DNA of 26,108 bases from Suilimivivens sp964458255 (GTDB taxonomy: Bacteria; Bacillota; Clostridia; Lachnospirales; Lachnospiraceae). The position numbers and the translations under genes were made by a program. Positions 1 to 7,813 of this stretch are shown here, piece after piece. The notes below the pieces were generated by a model. The model did not search any database, was not told where the DNA came from, and saw only the letters and a list, made by a program, of their open reading frames with translations. The stretch is from positions 1 to 26,108 of the forward strand of contig CAYWHY010000018.1 in assembly GCA_964458255.1 (NCBI GenBank), read 5' to 3'. Within the stretch, counting starts at the first letter, position 1, and the number at the start of each line of letters is the position of its first letter.

Positions 1-137
1 CATCTGAGCCTTTTTTCTTTGCCCAGTTTTTTCATAGGTCATTTGACACTATCTACGGTTTTCATTCTCACAAATCATTATCGCTCTATATTTTAACATA
101 ATCACTTACACTTTACAATGTTAAAATCTATATTTAC
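1..137. other. Intergenic edge region, no gene seen
   Basis: There is no convincing coding sequence in this AT-rich stretch left of the SleB-like gene. A leftward gene could begin at the very edge: the first three bases read as ATG on the minus strand, with a weak AAAAGG-like site a few bases before it. A matching leftward promoter candidate lies at 90-118. No terminator hairpin is evident for the SleB-like gene that ends at 138. Confidence 0.4.
90..118 (-). promoter_or_regulatory. Candidate leftward promoter near the window edge
   Basis: On the minus strand there is TTGTAA (113-118), a 17-base spacer and TAAAAT (90-95). This is a reasonable sigma-A type pair. It points out of the window, towards a possible start codon at positions 1-3. 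AT-rich DNA gives many such matches by chance. Confidence 0.25.
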
Positions 138-761
138 CTATTTAAAAAATTCATGTCCTCCATAGGAAAACAACCTCACCAGAGAACAATCAAACCATTT
201 CATTTTCTCCTCATCCGCATATTTTCTTGCTGCAAAATATAACGCTCCTTCCGTTACATCTTCTCCAAGTAAAACTTTATCTACCGCTTTTATCGTCTCA
301 TCACTTACCTGAACGGAATTATATCTTCCGTCTGCCACAGGTGAAAACTGATAAATGCCGCTTTCATTTTGAAACACCACATCTTTAACGGTATCCGGAA
401 ATTTTTCGTCTTCCACACGGTTCATTACCACTCCGGCAACTAACATTTTTCCCTTTTCGTCTTCACAGCCTGCTTCTGCCTGTACAATACGAAGCAACAC
501 TTCATAATCCTCTTCACTCACATCATATAAAAGCTCTTTTTCCATCACTTCACAGTCGACTACTCTTTGTCCCGAAGAAGCCTGTCTTAAAAAGCCGACA
601 AACTTATCCGTTTGCGGCATGTTGTTATTTTTTTCTTCTAATGTTAATCGGAATGCCGGTGTTGCTGCTGTTTGATTTATCTGTATTACCTTCACACTAA
701 ACCACACCATTCCTAATAGTACATTACATAAAAAAAGCTGCATTATAAATTTTTTATACAT
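138..761 (-). CDS. SleB/CwlJ-like cell wall hydrolase, membrane anchored
   Basis: Predicted peptidoglycan hydrolase of the SleB/CwlJ family (Hydrolase_2 type), whose members act as spore-cortex or vegetative wall lytic enzymes. The 207-residue product has an N-terminal hydrophobic segment (about residues 7-25) with no obvious cleavage site, then a variable linker, then the catalytic domain from about residue 80. The family pattern is visible: LLRIVQAEAG holds the conserved glutamate, followed by MLVAGVVMNRV, FPDTVKDVVF, a GALYFAARK segment and the terminal GHEFF. The usual ARGE reads AGCE here. The start at 761 is uncertain because GAGAGG lies about 14 bases upstream, which is longer than usual. 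It stands alone and diverges from the AP2-like gene. A role in sporulation is possible but cannot be shown from this window. Confidence 0.82.
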   Translation of the reverse strand: MYKKFIMQLFLCNVLLGMVWFSVKVIQINQTAATPAFRLTLEEKNNNMPQTDKFVGFLRQASSGQRVVDCEVMEKELLYDVSEEDYEVLLRIVQAEAGCEDEKGKMLVAGVVMNRVEDEKFPDTVKDVVFQNESGIYQFSPVADGRYNSVQVSDETIKAVDKVLLGEDVTEGALYFAARKYADEEKMKWFDCSLVRLFSYGGHEFFK

Positions 762-798
762 AAATTTTTCAATTTCCTCTCTGCATTGTTTATATATT

Positions 799-818
799 CT
801 GTCACATTTATGTAACAG
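799..818. promoter_or_regulatory. Imperfect palindrome upstream of the SleB-like gene
   Basis: The arms are CTGTCACAT and ATGTAACAG, separated by TT, with 8 of 9 positions complementary. On the minus strand a TATATAA -10-like element follows it immediately towards the SleB-like gene at 761, so a protein bound here would cover the -35 region. The regulator is unknown. Confidence 0.35.
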
Positions 819-883
819 TTCTTTAATATTTTATACAGACAATGCCAAAAATATTTCTAAAAATTGTATTTATGGGAAAATTA

Positions 884-912
884 TTTCAAAACAGACCATT
901 TTATGTTAAAAT
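884..912 (+). promoter_or_regulatory. Candidate promoter for the AP2/HNH-like gene
   Basis: A poor -35 box, TTTCAA (884-889), is followed by a 17-base spacer and a good -10 box, TAAAAT (907-912). The gene starts at 961, with an AAAAGGA ribosome-binding-like site around 941-948. Confidence 0.3.
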
Positions 913-960
913 ATTTTCATACAAAATGAGCGAATTTCAAAGAAAAGGACGTCTAAACAG

Positions 961-1770
961 ATGAAGAAACTGCCCGGTGTTTATCCTGCAACAAAAAAAG
1001 ACGGAACAGCTTATTATCGCTCTTCCGTCACCCATAAGAGAAAACATATCAGCCTTGGCAGCTATGATACGCCTTCCATGGCCTGTGGTGCATATTTAGA
1101 AGCCATTGAGCTTTTAAATGATACCTCTGTTTCCATACACAACTACAATGAACTACGAATTCTTCCTTTTGAAAAATGGGTTTCTCTCATTAATTTTCGT
1201 GACAATAACCTGTATTTTGCCACTCCCATTTATCTTTACAAAAAATATTTTGAATATTATCTTTCTCCTGCACGGATACTAAAATTCGATATGGATGATT
1301 TATTTTATTATTCTTCACGGAAAATTATGGAACGCGGACGTCATTTTTTTGTAGCCGATTATGGTATGCAGGTAAATATAGCCAACCGTTACGGCATAAA
1401 AAATTATGCTGTGCAAGGCAGGGATTTTCGTTTTGTCAACAATGATTCCCTTGACTTTCGTTATGAAAATATTGAAATATTAAATACATATCACGGTGTT
1501 TCATTATCTGAGACAAAAAAAGGTGTTTATTATGTTGCAAAAATCCATTTAAACGGCAACTATATCATTGGAAAATACACTACTGATACAGAAGCTGCCA
1601 TTGCCTACAATAAAGCTATTGATATCCTGAAAAAAGCCGGCGTAACAAAAAATTTTACCCCCAATTATTTAGAGGGGCTTTCCCCTTCTGTTTACGCCGA
1701 CATTTATAGAAAATTATCCATTTCATCTAAAATATTAAATTACGGTTGCAGCATGTCCAATAACAGTTGA
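961..1770 (+). CDS. AP2-like DNA-binding protein with decayed HNH-like centre
   Basis: The 269-residue protein resembles the AP2/HNH family of homing-endonuclease-derived proteins. Residues 5-52 (GVYPATKKDG to AYLEAIELL) and 188-226 (KGVYYVAKIHLNG to AYNKAIDIL) look like AP2-type three-strand-plus-helix DNA-binding modules. Between them, residues 153-175 follow the layout of an HNH_3-type centre (usually an H-x-N-G-x-x-x-D-N-R-x-x-N-L series). Here it reads GRDFRFVNNDSLDFRYENIEIL, without the catalytic histidines. The middle section (about 60-140) is unrecognised and rich in tyrosine and phenylalanine. It may be a DNA-binding protein derived from a mobile endonuclease that has lost cutting activity. 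Its 3' end overlaps the convergent EAL gene by 31 bp. The family call is moderate and the function is unknown. Confidence 0.6.
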   Translation: MKKLPGVYPATKKDGTAYYRSSVTHKRKHISLGSYDTPSMACGAYLEAIELLNDTSVSIHNYNELRILPFEKWVSLINFRDNNLYFATPIYLYKKYFEYYLSPARILKFDMDDLFYYSSRKIMERGRHFFVADYGMQVNIANRYGIKNYAVQGRDFRFVNNDSLDFRYENIEILNTYHGVSLSETKKGVYYVAKIHLNGNYIIGKYTTDTEAAIAYNKAIDILKKAGVTKNFTPNYLEGLSPSVYADIYRKLSISSKILNYGCSMSNNS

Positions 1771-3128
1771 TCAAAATCGGCAACAGGCATTGGTTTGTAA
1801 AAGAAATATCCCTGTGCCCATTGACACCCACAATCTGTCAAAAAACTTCTCTGTATTTCCGACTCCACACCTTCCACCATGATATTCAAATTCAATTCTT
1901 TCAACAAATCAACCACATGCCGGTTAACAATCCGACTTTTAATATTTTCAATTTCGCCAATTAATTCTTTGTCAATTTTTATTTCATCTACATTCCAATC
2001 TTTCAACATGTTAAACGTCGAATATCCCGAGCCGAAATCATCCATAGAAACCCGGAAGCCTTGTTTTTGTAAATATTCCAACTTCTTACGCATAACACTC
2101 TCATTGGCCATAAAAGCACTTTCTGTTATTTCAAGAGGAACATATTTAGGATCAATCTGATATCGATCCTTAAGTGCTGTCAGCCTTTGACACATGTCCT
2201 CATCATGCACATGTACACGAGATACATTAACAGAGATAGGAACAAGCGGTCTTCCCATCTTTTTTAATCTTGCCAGATACGCAAACACTTCTTCCCAAAT
2301 ATAAGCATCCGCTTCAATAATCAGTCCGCTATGCTCCAGGACAGGAATAAACTCTGCAGGAGACATCATCCCTTTTGCCGGATGTATGCGTCGCATCAAT
2401 GCCTCTCCTCCAACAACACAGCCTGTATTCATATCCACTTTAGGCTGAATATACAAAAGCACCTCATGCCATTCCAAGGCATTAATAAAATCATTTTCTA
2501 TTTCTTTTTCTTTCATTAACCGCATACGCATATCTTCATTATAGAAAGCGTAACTCGCAAAAAATTTACCTTTAATACTGTTTGCAGCCATAACAGCACA
2601 ATCTTTCATATAAGTTGTCTGCATAGCCTTCCTCTGATTTGTCGCAATGCCAAATGCCGGGAGTACACGATAGGCCAAAGGATAATCATGAATTTTCTGT
2701 TTCATGAAAAGTACAATATCAATTAATTCCTGTTCATCTTCATAAATGGTTCCCAGGCAAAAATTATCTGCGCGGACATGACAGACACAGGTATTTGGAC
2801 GGTTTTGTTCAAAATAACGAAACAAATCAGAAAAAAATACCAGCATACGATTTCCTTCATTTCGTCCACTAAACTCATTAACAGCCTTAAAATTGGAAAT
2901 ATCCATGATAATAACTGCTGACTTTGCAGACGGATTTTGACGTATCATTTCATCATTGAGATAAATAAATGCTTTATAATTATAAAGTCCTGTCAACGTC
3001 ACGCGATTACTTTTCACATGTTGCTCAGCCATTTCACGAAGTGAGCGCAAATCCATACTCATATACTCTTCTTTATAAACATTCTTCTTTTCAAAAACAT
3101 TATTTTCACACTCATTCGATTTACTCAT
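1740..3128 (-). CDS. Degenerate GGDEF plus intact EAL-domain phosphodiesterase
   Basis: Predicted cyclic-di-GMP phosphodiesterase of 462 residues with no transmembrane segment or N-terminal sensor of note. Residues about 40-195 form a GGDEF fold. Its signature is RADNF at 119-123, so diguanylate cyclase activity is not expected. Residues about 210-460 form an EAL domain with all the usual sites visible: EALMR (242-246), NVS (301-303), EITE (333-336), DDFG (363-366), EIKID (382-386), EGVE (419-422) and QGY (439-441). This suggests it can hydrolyse c-di-GMP. A GGGGG-type ribosome site precedes the start. It lies 41 bp after the GH28 gene and may be the last gene of the GH25-like/GH28 cluster, which would tie second-messenger turnover to cell-surface or carbohydrate functions. 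That link is inference. Confidence 0.9.
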   Translation of the reverse strand: MSKSNECENNVFEKKNVYKEEYMSMDLRSLREMAEQHVKSNRVTLTGLYNYKAFIYLNDEMIRQNPSAKSAVIIMDISNFKAVNEFSGRNEGNRMLVFFSDLFRYFEQNRPNTCVCHVRADNFCLGTIYEDEQELIDIVLFMKQKIHDYPLAYRVLPAFGIATNQRKAMQTTYMKDCAVMAANSIKGKFFASYAFYNEDMRMRLMKEKEIENDFINALEWHEVLLYIQPKVDMNTGCVVGGEALMRRIHPAKGMMSPAEFIPVLEHSGLIIEADAYIWEEVFAYLARLKKMGRPLVPISVNVSRVHVHDEDMCQRLTALKDRYQIDPKYVPLEITESAFMANESVMRKKLEYLQKQGFRVSMDDFGSGYSTFNMLKDWNVDEIKIDKELIGEIENIKSRIVNRHVVDLLKELNLNIMVEGVESEIQRSFLTDCGCQWAQGYFFYKPMPVADFDQLLLDMLQP

Positions 3129-3169
3129 ATTTCCCCCATGAACGAAGCCTTTCCCTGTATTATTGTAAA

Positions 3170-4483
3170 TTACTCTTCCACAATCAGCGGTCCTTTTAAT
3201 TCTCCTGTGCTTGTATGGCGTACTGCCGAGAGGTCTGCATCCTTTACATCATGTAAATAAACAGCAGACATCTTATTTAATTCCGCTGCCGTTCCTTCCT
3301 GTGATACTACCACATTTCTCACAGTCAGTCCATCCACAAATGCAAACGTCAGATAAGCCGGTTTCCGTATATATGTAAAATCACGTCCATCATCTGCCTT
3401 AACTCTATTGCAACCTAATGCTTTTGTTCTTATGGAATAATCTGCTTTTGTTTCAGCACGAAACGTAATATCTGCTAAAGTCAGATTTTCAATATGGGAT
3501 TTTGACATTCCCTGAAACAAAGCACCACTGCCGCAATTTATATTAATATTTTGAAAAATAATATCTTTAACCTTGCCAATAGCAGATTCTTCCTGACGTT
3601 GTTCCACATCAATATACAGAGGAATAATCGGTTTTATATGTTCCCAGTCGCCACACTGCACCGTCATATTGGTAAAAGTCACCCTTTCTACCGTTGCCCC
3701 GTCCTTGACAAAAATGCCACATCCTACCGAGGAATTTCTGATTGTACAATTGGTAAAGTGAATATCCCTAAATGCCGAGTAGGACTCTGTTCCAATTTTC
3801 ACTGCCGTGGTCGGTGTTTCTAAAATACAGTTTGACACCACCAGATTTTCTAATGGTGCATCTTTTTGCGTCGTTTTAGGCACAATACAATCATCACCCG
3901 TAACAATATGACAATTGGCAATAATAACATTTTTACACGAATCCGGATCAATACCATCCGAATGCAAATGATGATAATTGTTTAAAATTCTTATTCCCGT
4001 AATTTTTACATTTTCGCACTTAATCAAATGTATCGTCCAGGAACAGGAATATCGGAATGTAATATCAGAAATCCGCAAATTATAACAATTTAAAATTTTC
4101 ATTAAACTGACACGGAATGGCAACGGCTCCGGAATCCCCCACCAGGCTCCCCAGTCTTCACTGCCGGGACCTAAAATCGTACCGCATCCATCTACGCAAA
4201 TATCCTCCACACCATCCGCATACAGCAATATACCTTTCCAAAATCCACCCGGCACATTATTATAGTCTTTCGGGTTAACACTGGCACGTAACACAGCCCC
4301 GGCCTGCAAAGTAAGTTGCACATGGCTTTTTAAAGTCAATCCACCGCATAGAAAATCCCCCTTTGGAATAAGGACAGTACCTCCTCCCGATTCGTAACAC
4401 GTATCAATCGCTTTTTGAATCGCATTTGTATTTAAAAATCCATCCTCTGCTAAAGCTCCATAATCCAAAATACTATACATCAT
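3170..4483 (-). CDS. Glycoside hydrolase family 28 (polygalacturonase-like)
   Basis: Predicted pectin or rhamnogalacturonan-type hydrolase of the right-handed beta-helix GH28 family, 437 residues. It has no signal peptide, so it probably acts in the cytoplasm on imported oligosaccharides. The N-terminus has the family entry (DYGA, then DTCYESGGGTVLIP). The acidic catalytic cluster is present as SDGIDPDSC (175-183) and GDDC (196-199). The GHG motif of fungal enzymes is replaced by KIGTES (229-234), as in many bacterial GH28 proteins. Repeating beta-helix turns such as ITGIRILNN and VVSNCIL run through the middle. The start at 4483 is preceded by GGGGA. It follows the GH25-like gene by 27 bp and precedes the EAL gene by 41 bp. 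Substrate specificity cannot be read from the sequence. Confidence 0.9.
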   Translation of the reverse strand: MMYSILDYGALAEDGFLNTNAIQKAIDTCYESGGGTVLIPKGDFLCGGLTLKSHVQLTLQAGAVLRASVNPKDYNNVPGGFWKGILLYADGVEDICVDGCGTILGPGSEDWGAWWGIPEPLPFRVSLMKILNCYNLRISDITFRYSCSWTIHLIKCENVKITGIRILNNYHHLHSDGIDPDSCKNVIIANCHIVTGDDCIVPKTTQKDAPLENLVVSNCILETPTTAVKIGTESYSAFRDIHFTNCTIRNSSVGCGIFVKDGATVERVTFTNMTVQCGDWEHIKPIIPLYIDVEQRQEESAIGKVKDIIFQNININCGSGALFQGMSKSHIENLTLADITFRAETKADYSIRTKALGCNRVKADDGRDFTYIRKPAYLTFAFVDGLTVRNVVVSQEGTAAELNKMSAVYLHDVKDADLSAVRHTSTGELKGPLIVEE

Positions 4484-4510
4484 ACTTACATCCCCATTTC
4501 ATTTTTTCCG

Positions 4511-5647
4511 TTATCGTTTACTGTAATCCGTAAAACTAATTGTATAGCTGACTTCTTCTTCCACACCTGCCATTTTTTCTCCATATGCATATTCCCACAT
4601 TCTAAACTGATAAGGGTAATCAGGTACGGGATTTTGGTCCGAAAGCCATACTTCAAAATCAACAAACAACTCTTTCGGAACAACTTCTGTCAGAAGCCAT
4701 TGTCTGCTTCCATACAAAATCGGAAAATATCCTTCTGATTTTATTGCCTGTAAAAATGTTTTCGCAATTTGTGTCTTTTGCTCTGCATCAAGAATATCTG
4801 TGCGGGATGTATCGTACAGAACATTTTCCATACCAAATGCAACAGGATACGTAATATCATACGGTTTAATCATTTCTATTACAAATTTGGCTTCTTCCGC
4901 TGCTTCCACAACTGTTACAGCCTGCGAATAAAAAATGACACCCACCTTAACTCCCGCATCTATTGCTTTAGCAATATTATTCTCAAAGGTAATATCCGGT
5001 GTAATCACACCTGTTTCATAACCTCTCGCGCCCACTTTAAGCATAACAAAATCTACACCATTGGCTTTTAAAGCTTCAAAATCTATTTTGCCACTGTCAT
5101 TCGACAAAACCATTCCCAGTCGGGACAACTTTTTATCCTCTTCATAGTAAGCCATCCGGTTATTCTGTGCTTTCATTTTAGTGAAATCATATTCGTGTAA
5201 CGGAATGTCTTCATTAATCTCAATCCATTCCCGTGTGCCATCTTTATAGGACACCAAAAGATGTTTGCCGTCCTTTGCTTTTTGTTCCTCCGTAAGCTCC
5301 GGCGATGCAGTTGGTGCAGGACTTGCTGTCGGCACAGCCTCTATAACAGGTACATTCTGTTCATACATATCCCAAAAATCCAAATCTTCCGAGCGAAGCT
5401 TATGCTCCTTATACAAGGCTTCTATATCTTCCTGTCCTTCGGCAAACTGTATCTGTGGTGAAGGACTTCCATTTGTTTTTAGTGCAGCTTTTGTTGCTGA
5501 AAGTGTCTGTTCTCTTCGAGACGGATTTTGATTATTGTTCAAAAATACAAAGGTTAATATAATAAGTACTAATACAGAAACTGTTACAATAGTATAAATA
5601 ACCGGCGTGCTGAATCTATGTCCGTTATCTTCTCCCGGTAAATGCAT
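4511..5647 (-). CDS. Membrane-anchored GH25 lysozyme-like protein, likely inactive
   Basis: This 378-residue protein has a short cytoplasmic N-terminus, one membrane helix (about 15-36), a low-complexity linker with PTASPAPTASP (106-116), and a GH25-type beta/alpha barrel from about residue 176 to the end. Family landmarks are clear: VDFVMLKVGARGYETG, AGVKVGVIFYSQAV, YPVAFGMENV and the MWEY segment. However, the two catalytic-area aspartates of GH25 appear lost. The GIDVS start of the barrel reads GMVLS (V at 180), and the D-x-E motif reads GME (272-274), keeping only Glu274. The late Asp of the VD(L)N segment is also replaced. A wall-binding or scaffold role is more likely than muramidase activity. 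The start at 5647 is chosen because GAGG lies four bases upstream. A longer reading to 5728 would run across the shared promoter region. Confidence 0.82.
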   Translation of the reverse strand: MHLPGEDNGHRFSTPVIYTIVTVSVLVLIILTFVFLNNNQNPSRREQTLSATKAALKTNGSPSPQIQFAEGQEDIEALYKEHKLRSEDLDFWDMYEQNVPVIEAVPTASPAPTASPELTEEQKAKDGKHLLVSYKDGTREWIEINEDIPLHEYDFTKMKAQNNRMAYYEEDKKLSRLGMVLSNDSGKIDFEALKANGVDFVMLKVGARGYETGVITPDITFENNIAKAIDAGVKVGVIFYSQAVTVVEAAEEAKFVIEMIKPYDITYPVAFGMENVLYDTSRTDILDAEQKTQIAKTFLQAIKSEGYFPILYGSRQWLLTEVVPKELFVDFEVWLSDQNPVPDYPYQFRMWEYAYGEKMAGVEEEVSYTISFTDYSKR

Positions 5648-5667
5648 AATTACCTCACTGCTTTCTT

Positions 5668-5696
5668 TTGATTTTTTTTTACAATAAAAGTATACT
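5668..5696 (+). promoter_or_regulatory. Promoter for apbE, shares -10 octamer with opposite promoter
   Basis: On the plus strand, TTGATT (5668-5673), a 17-base spacer and TATACT (5691-5696) form a good sigma-A match. It would start transcription about 40 bases before the ApbE ATG at 5743. Its -10 overlaps the -10 of the leftward promoter within AGTATACT (5689-5696). Confidence 0.55.
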
Positions 5697-5718
5697 ATAT
5701 TTATTACCTTATTTACAA
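5689..5718 (-). promoter_or_regulatory. Promoter for the GH25-like/GH28/EAL cluster
   Basis: On the minus strand, TTGTAA (5713-5718), an 18-base spacer and TATACT (5689-5694) give a predicted start about 35 bases before the ATG at 5647. It faces the apbE promoter and shares the palindromic AGTATACT, so polymerase could occupy only one of the two at a time. Confidence 0.5.
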
Positions 5719-5742
5719 CAAATTTCACGAAAGGGCTATAAA

Positions 5743-6810
5743 ATGAATCGTATTATCAAACAATGTGCCGCTTGTTTCCTTTTTGTTATGCTTTTTGTAT
5801 TGATTGGATGCCAAACGACACGTCAGGAAACCTCAACAGGTTTTTATTTCAATACTGTTATTTCAGTAACTGTTTATGAACCTTACTCCCTATGTGCTGT
5901 ATTTCCATTTTCCAAAAACGGTTCTGACGGCAATTCGTCATCCTTATGTGCAAAAGAACTATCTGAAAAGTGTCTTTGTATTGCCGATGACTACGAAACG
6001 CTTCTTAGCCGTACCATGGAAGGAAGTGACATCTGGAATATTAATCACAACGCAGGAAAACCCGTTACCGTATCAGAAGATACACTTACTCTGCTTACAA
6101 CAGCTCTTTCTTATGCAGAAGCTTCAGACGGTTTGGTAGATCCCACTATCGGCAGCCTTTCATCACTTTGGGATTTCAGTTCTGAAGAACCAAAAACAGT
6201 GCCCACCAATCATGAAATTGAGGAAGCACTGTCTCATGTTAATTATAAATCCATTAAAATTAACGGTAACCAAGTCACATTAACCGACCCCGATGCCTGT
6301 ATTGATCTCGGCTTTATTGCCAAAGGCTACATTGCTGACCGTATGAAAGATTATTTAGTGTCAGAAGGTGTTAAAAGTGCCATCATTAATTTGGGCGGTA
6401 ATGTCGTAACTATCGGAACCAAACCTGATAATTCTGCTTATAAAGTAGGTATTCAAAAACCCTTTGCAGAAACCGGCACACCTCTCCTTTCCATTTCCGT
6501 CACTGATAAATCTGTAGTTTCCTCGGGCAATTATGAACGTTGTTTTTGGGAAGGCAATACTCTGTATCACCATATTCTTTCTACCAAAGACGGTTATCCT
6601 GTACTCAATGACTTAACTCAGGTTACCATCATAAGTAACGCTTCTGTTGACGGCGATGCACTCTCCACCCTTTGTTTTATCTTAGGCTACGAAGAAGGTC
6701 GTAAGCTAATTGAAAGTCTTCCCGATACGGAAGCTGTTTTTGTCACGCAGGACGGTGATATTTTCAAAACCTACGAAACAGAAACCTTGCCCGCCAGCAC
6801 ATTACGGTAG
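5743..6810 (+). CDS. apbE: FAD:protein FMN transferase, ApbE lipoprotein
   Basis: Predicted membrane-anchored flavin transferase that moves FMN from FAD onto a threonine of target proteins, classically RnfG/NqrC and RnfD/NqrB. The 355-residue product has a lipoprotein signal ending at LIGC (Cys23). ApbE landmarks are visible: STGFYFNTVISVTVYE, WNINHNAGKPVTV, DGLVDPTIG (129-137), IDLGFIAKGYIAD (187-199), INLGGNVVTIG (215-225) and the metal/nucleotide site SVDGDALST (301-309). The start at 5743 is chosen for the signal peptide and the AAAGGGC site just upstream. It converges with the aldo/keto reductase gene that ends the Rnf operon, overlapping it by 40 bp. With the Rnf operon next door, RnfG and RnfD are the obvious substrates. 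Confidence 0.94.
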   Translation: MNRIIKQCAACFLFVMLFVLIGCQTTRQETSTGFYFNTVISVTVYEPYSLCAVFPFSKNGSDGNSSSLCAKELSEKCLCIADDYETLLSRTMEGSDIWNINHNAGKPVTVSEDTLTLLTTALSYAEASDGLVDPTIGSLSSLWDFSSEEPKTVPTNHEIEEALSHVNYKSIKINGNQVTLTDPDACIDLGFIAKGYIADRMKDYLVSEGVKSAIINLGGNVVTIGTKPDNSAYKVGIQKPFAETGTPLLSISVTDKSVVSSGNYERCFWEGNTLYHHILSTKDGYPVLNDLTQVTIISNASVDGDALSTLCFILGYEEGRKLIESLPDTEAVFVTQDGDIFKTYETETLPASTLR

Positions 6811-7799
6811 TCTTCCAGGTTTTTCTTTAACAGTGCAGGCGTGTCAAGTCCATACGGGCACCTGCTCTTACACTGATTACAGTTAAGGCAATACTCTATT
6901 TGCTTCATTTTCTTCTGAACTTCTTCCGTAAGCCAATTCGCAGAAGGTGCACGCCTAAGAAGCAACGACATTCTGGCTGCATTGTTAATTTCAATTCCTG
7001 CAGGACAAGGCATACAGTAACCGCAGCCTCTGCAAAAGTCTCCTGCCAGTTCTTCTTTATCCTTTGTAATAAGCTCTTTCAGTTCCGCCGTCATAACAGG
7101 CGGATTTTTAACATAGGATAAAAATTCATCCAGTTCGCTTTCTCTCTGAACACCCCAGATTGGCAAAACATTATCATACTGTGCTGCATGTGCATATGCT
7201 GCCGCTGAATTTGTAATCAGACCTCCCGACAATGCTTTCATGGCAATAAATCCCATATCTGCTATTTTACATGCCTCCACCAGCTTTTCTTCTTTTTCTG
7301 TCGACAAATAGCAAAACGGAAACTGTAACGTGTCATACAATCCACTTTCTATTGCTTCCCATGCCACATTAAGACGATGATTGGTAATACTGATATGTCT
7401 GATTTTTCCTGCTTTTTTAGCAGAAAGTGCTGCGTCATACAAACCGCTGTTGTCCCCAGGCTTTGGACAAAATGCAGGATTGTGGAACTGATAAATATCA
7501 ATGTAATCTGTCTTTAAGTTTTCAAGACTCTTTGCTAAATCCTTCTCCATATCTTCGCCGGTAGTTGCCCCTGACTTGGTGGCAATATATACCCGTTCTC
7601 TGATTCCTTCAAACGCAAGCCCCACCTTGTGTTCGCTGTCACTATATGCTCTTGCCGTGTCAAAAAAACGGATACCTCCCTCATAGGCTTTTTTCAGCAG
7701 ATATACCGCCTCATCGTCACTTATTCTCTGAATAGGAAGAGCTCCAAATCCGTTTTTATTTACTACTATCTCCGTTTTTCCCAAACGTACCTGTACCAT
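6771..7799 (-). CDS. Aldo/keto reductase with C-terminal 4Fe-4S ferredoxin domain
   Basis: Predicted oxidoreductase of the aldo/keto reductase superfamily fused to an iron-sulfur tail, 342 residues. The barrel tetrad is recognisable as Asp48 (FFDTAR), Tyr52 (AYSDSE), Lys75 (ATKSG) and His106 (QFHN). The tail carries C256-x2-C259-x2-C262-x2-C265P and C304-x2-C307-x2-C310-x3-C314P, enough for two [4Fe-4S] clusters. The natural substrate of this subgroup is not known to me. The start at 7799 is fixed by AAAAGGAGAG just upstream; a longer reading would run back into rnfB. It begins 14 bp after the rnfB stop, so it is probably the last gene of the Rnf operon, where it could draw on ferredoxin or NAD(P)H pools. 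Its 3' end overlaps apbE. Confidence 0.9.
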   Translation of the reverse strand: MVQVRLGKTEIVVNKNGFGALPIQRISDDEAVYLLKKAYEGGIRFFDTARAYSDSEHKVGLAFEGIRERVYIATKSGATTGEDMEKDLAKSLENLKTDYIDIYQFHNPAFCPKPGDNSGLYDAALSAKKAGKIRHISITNHRLNVAWEAIESGLYDTLQFPFCYLSTEKEEKLVEACKIADMGFIAMKALSGGLITNSAAAYAHAAQYDNVLPIWGVQRESELDEFLSYVKNPPVMTAELKELITKDKEELAGDFCRGCGYCMPCPAGIEINNAARMSLLLRRAPSANWLTEEVQKKMKQIEYCLNCNQCKSRCPYGLDTPALLKKNLEDYRNVLAGKVSVS

Positions 7800-7813
7800 A
7801 AATTCTCTCCTTT

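Noticed and set aside
1673..1686. AGGGG-CTTT-CCCCT hairpin near the AP2/EAL junction as a terminator
   Set aside because: It lies inside the AP2-like coding region, has only a five-base stem, and is followed by no T-run in either direction.
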